This document shows, in pieces, positions 7,219 to 7,747 of a stretch of 7,747 nucleotides of DNA. Position 1 is the first letter of the stretch; every line of letters begins with the position of its first letter. Position numbers and translations under genes: made by a program. Source of the DNA: G020354785 sp964521285 (GTDB lineage: Bacteria; Bacteroidota; Bacteroidia; Bacteroidales; UBA10428); the NCBI GenBank assembly GCA_964521285.1, contig CAZFQS010000059.1:1-7747 (forward strand), written 5' to 3'. Below the pieces are notes generated by a model. It saw only the letters and a list, made by a program, of their open reading frames with translations, was not told where the DNA came from and did not search any database.

Positions 7219-7256
7219 AGTCCGGTAATGCCAGGACTCGCCAGTCAAGTTTTTTT
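7219..7256. promoter_or_regulatory. Two mutually exclusive hairpins followed by a T run
   Basis: AGTCCGG (7219-7225) pairs with CC-A-GGACT (7231-7238), giving seven pairs with one bulged A and a 5-base loop. The bases GACT (7235-7238) can instead pair with AGTC (7243-7246) across a CGCC loop. That second stem lies three bases before seven T's (7250-7256), a weak plus-strand terminator shape. On the minus strand the larger hairpin is followed directly by TTTTC, so it could also end or pause a minus-strand transcript. Sharing one strand between two stems resembles an attenuator, but the 4-pair stem is short, so this may be chance or part of a dispersed intergenic repeat. Confidence 0.3.
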
Positions 7257-7303
7257 ATTACGCGAAGCCTCAGTATAGGAATGCCGGTTTATTTTTTAGC
7301 TTA

Positions 7304-7378
7304 GTTCACTTAAACCTGTCCATTTTGAAATGGAGTTTTTTTTGGGATATTTATTATCGTTAACTTTAGGAAGTGAAC
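7304..7378. repeat. Long-range inverted repeat GTTCACTT / AAGTGAAC
   Basis: Perfect 8-base arms at 7304-7311 and 7371-7378 enclose 59 bases that contain the terminator-like hairpin at 7319-7343. In RNA this could close a larger stem around that hairpin; in DNA the arms could be two binding sites of one regulator between the divergent genes. Pairing does not extend beyond eight bases. Confidence 0.35.
7319..7343 (+). terminator. Orphan rho-independent terminator-like hairpin
   Basis: TCCATTTTGAAATGGA (7319-7334) is a perfect inverted repeat, folding as a stem of at least six pairs with a short loop. It is followed after one G by eight T's (7336-7343), the plus-strand layout of an intrinsic terminator. 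On the minus strand the hairpin has no following T run. No plus-strand gene lies before it: upstream is the susC leader region and susC itself on the opposite strand. If active it ends an antisense or small RNA, or protects the AsmA-like gene from read-through. The stem is AT-rich, so strength is uncertain. Confidence 0.45.
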
Positions 7379-7466
7379 AATAACTTTTTTGCATTAAATA
7401 TATAAAGCAGGCTCGATTGTGTTACATACTATAATAACCAGGAGTTAGAAGATAAAGGCTTTTTAC

Positions 7467-7747
7467 ATGAAGAAAATACTTAAAATATTTAGTATCATCA
7501 TTGTAGCGTTTCTCATGATGATCATTTTACTCTTTGTTATAGCAAAACTTAAAGAAAATGAGATTGCTGGTATTGCACTCAGGAAGATAGGTAAGTCAAT
7601 TAACGCACCCATAGTTATTGATGATGTTTCGTTAAGCCTCATCCGGAGATTCCCTCTGGCAACAATAAAACTTGAAGGTGTCTGGCTTGGTTCTCCCGAT
7701 GCTTTTGGCTTATCCGATTCGCTGATTACAGAGGAAGAAACACTGGC
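7467..7747 (+). CDS. AsmA-like protein, N-terminal part only
   Basis: The first 93 codons of a gene running off the window. One membrane segment (residues about 7-26, IFSIIIVAFLMMIILLFVIA) follows a basic MKKILK start, so the protein is anchored in the inner membrane with the rest in the periplasm. IVIDDVSLSLIRRFPLATIKLEGVWLGSP (49-77) matches the start of AsmA-family domains in Bacteroidota: a beta strand, the SLSLxxxFP turn, then a strand with I/VxLxGVxLGSP. Proteins of this family are long, bridge-like beta structures linked to outer-membrane biogenesis and lipid transport; a role for this one is inferred from family. The start is the ATG at 7467, with AAAGG about eight bases upstream. A TATAAT lies at 7430-7435 without a matching upstream element. 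It is divergent from susC and probably unrelated in function. Confidence 0.75.
   Translation, partial: MKKILKIFSIIIVAFLMMIILLFVIAKLKENEIAGIALRKIGKSINAPIVIDDVSLSLIRRFPLATIKLEGVWLGSPDAFGLSDSLITEEETL

Larger units (their letters stand above)
7051..7466. other. 416-base divergent intergenic region between susC and the AsmA-like gene
   Basis: No gene of credible length is seen on either strand; the longest ATG frames noticed are 16-17 codons. The region is AT-rich except for a more GC-containing stretch at about 7219-7286. It holds, from the susC side: a weak minus-strand promoter candidate, an imperfect palindrome, two copies of AGTCAAGT 60 bases apart (7183-7190 and 7243-7250), a pair of alternative hairpins with a T run, a long-range inverted repeat, and a plus-strand terminator-like hairpin. 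The parts are listed separately. The leader just upstream of the susC ATG is almost entirely A and T, with no Shine-Dalgarno sequence, as is usual in this phylum. Confidence 0.7.

Noticed and set aside
7228..7278. 16-codon ATG frame in the susC upstream region
   Set aside because: It lies inside hairpin-forming sequence, has no ribosome site, and is no longer than expected by chance.
7330..7383. 17-codon hydrophobic ATG frame upstream of the AsmA-like gene
   Set aside because: It starts within the terminator-like hairpin and reads through its T run, so the Phe/Leu-rich translation is a by-product of the T tract.
7430..7435. TATAAT as promoter of the AsmA-like gene
   Set aside because: No matching -35 lies at the right distance, and Bacteroidota use TAnnTTTG rather than TATAAT, so it is likely chance in AT-rich DNA.
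1..7747. CRISPR array, insertion sequence or prophage genes
   Set aside because: No regularly spaced repeats, terminal inverted repeats with a transposase, or phage-type genes were found on reading through the window.

Overview
The window looks like chromosomal DNA from a member of the Bacteroidota. The evidence is a SusC/SusD outer-membrane pair with Bacteroidota-type lipoprotein signals, an AT-rich composition, start codons mostly without Shine-Dalgarno sequences, and a tRNA gene preceded by an exact TAnnTTTG (-7) promoter element. Genus cannot be decided from the sequence.

Left part (1-1632): a glycerate kinase gene, cut by the window edge, runs on the minus strand. It is divergent from a plus-strand class I SAM-dependent methyltransferase of the trans-aconitate methyltransferase/BioC-like type. 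The 73-base gap between them holds an 18-bp perfect inverted repeat and a second 12-bp palindrome. After the methyltransferase comes a single tRNA-Gln(CTG) gene with its own promoter motif.

Centre (1681-7050): a tight minus-strand operon, susC - susD - small lipoprotein, with gaps of 25 and 26 bases. SusC is the TonB-dependent outer-membrane transporter and SusD its lid-like substrate-binding lipoprotein. The 131-residue lipoprotein has a single predicted Ig-like domain and is probably a surface accessory binder. No carbohydrate-active enzyme, protease, sulfatase, sigma/anti-sigma pair or other regulator is visible, so the imported substrate cannot be named. SusC starts with what looks like the first strand and helix of an STN signalling domain, cut short and joined directly to the carboxypeptidase-regulatory-like domain.

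Right part (7051-7747): a 416-base intergenic region separates susC from a divergent plus-strand gene for an AsmA-like inner-membrane-anchored protein, cut by the window edge. The gap holds a weak candidate susC promoter, two alternative hairpins, and a plus-strand terminator-like hairpin with eight T's, nested in a wider inverted repeat and with no gene in front of it. That could be the end of an antisense or small RNA.

Most of the window is ordinary. I do not see a convincing new defence, mobile or biosynthetic system. The points worth a second look are the enzyme-free SusCD operon, the shortened STN domain, and the structured intergenic region upstream of susC.
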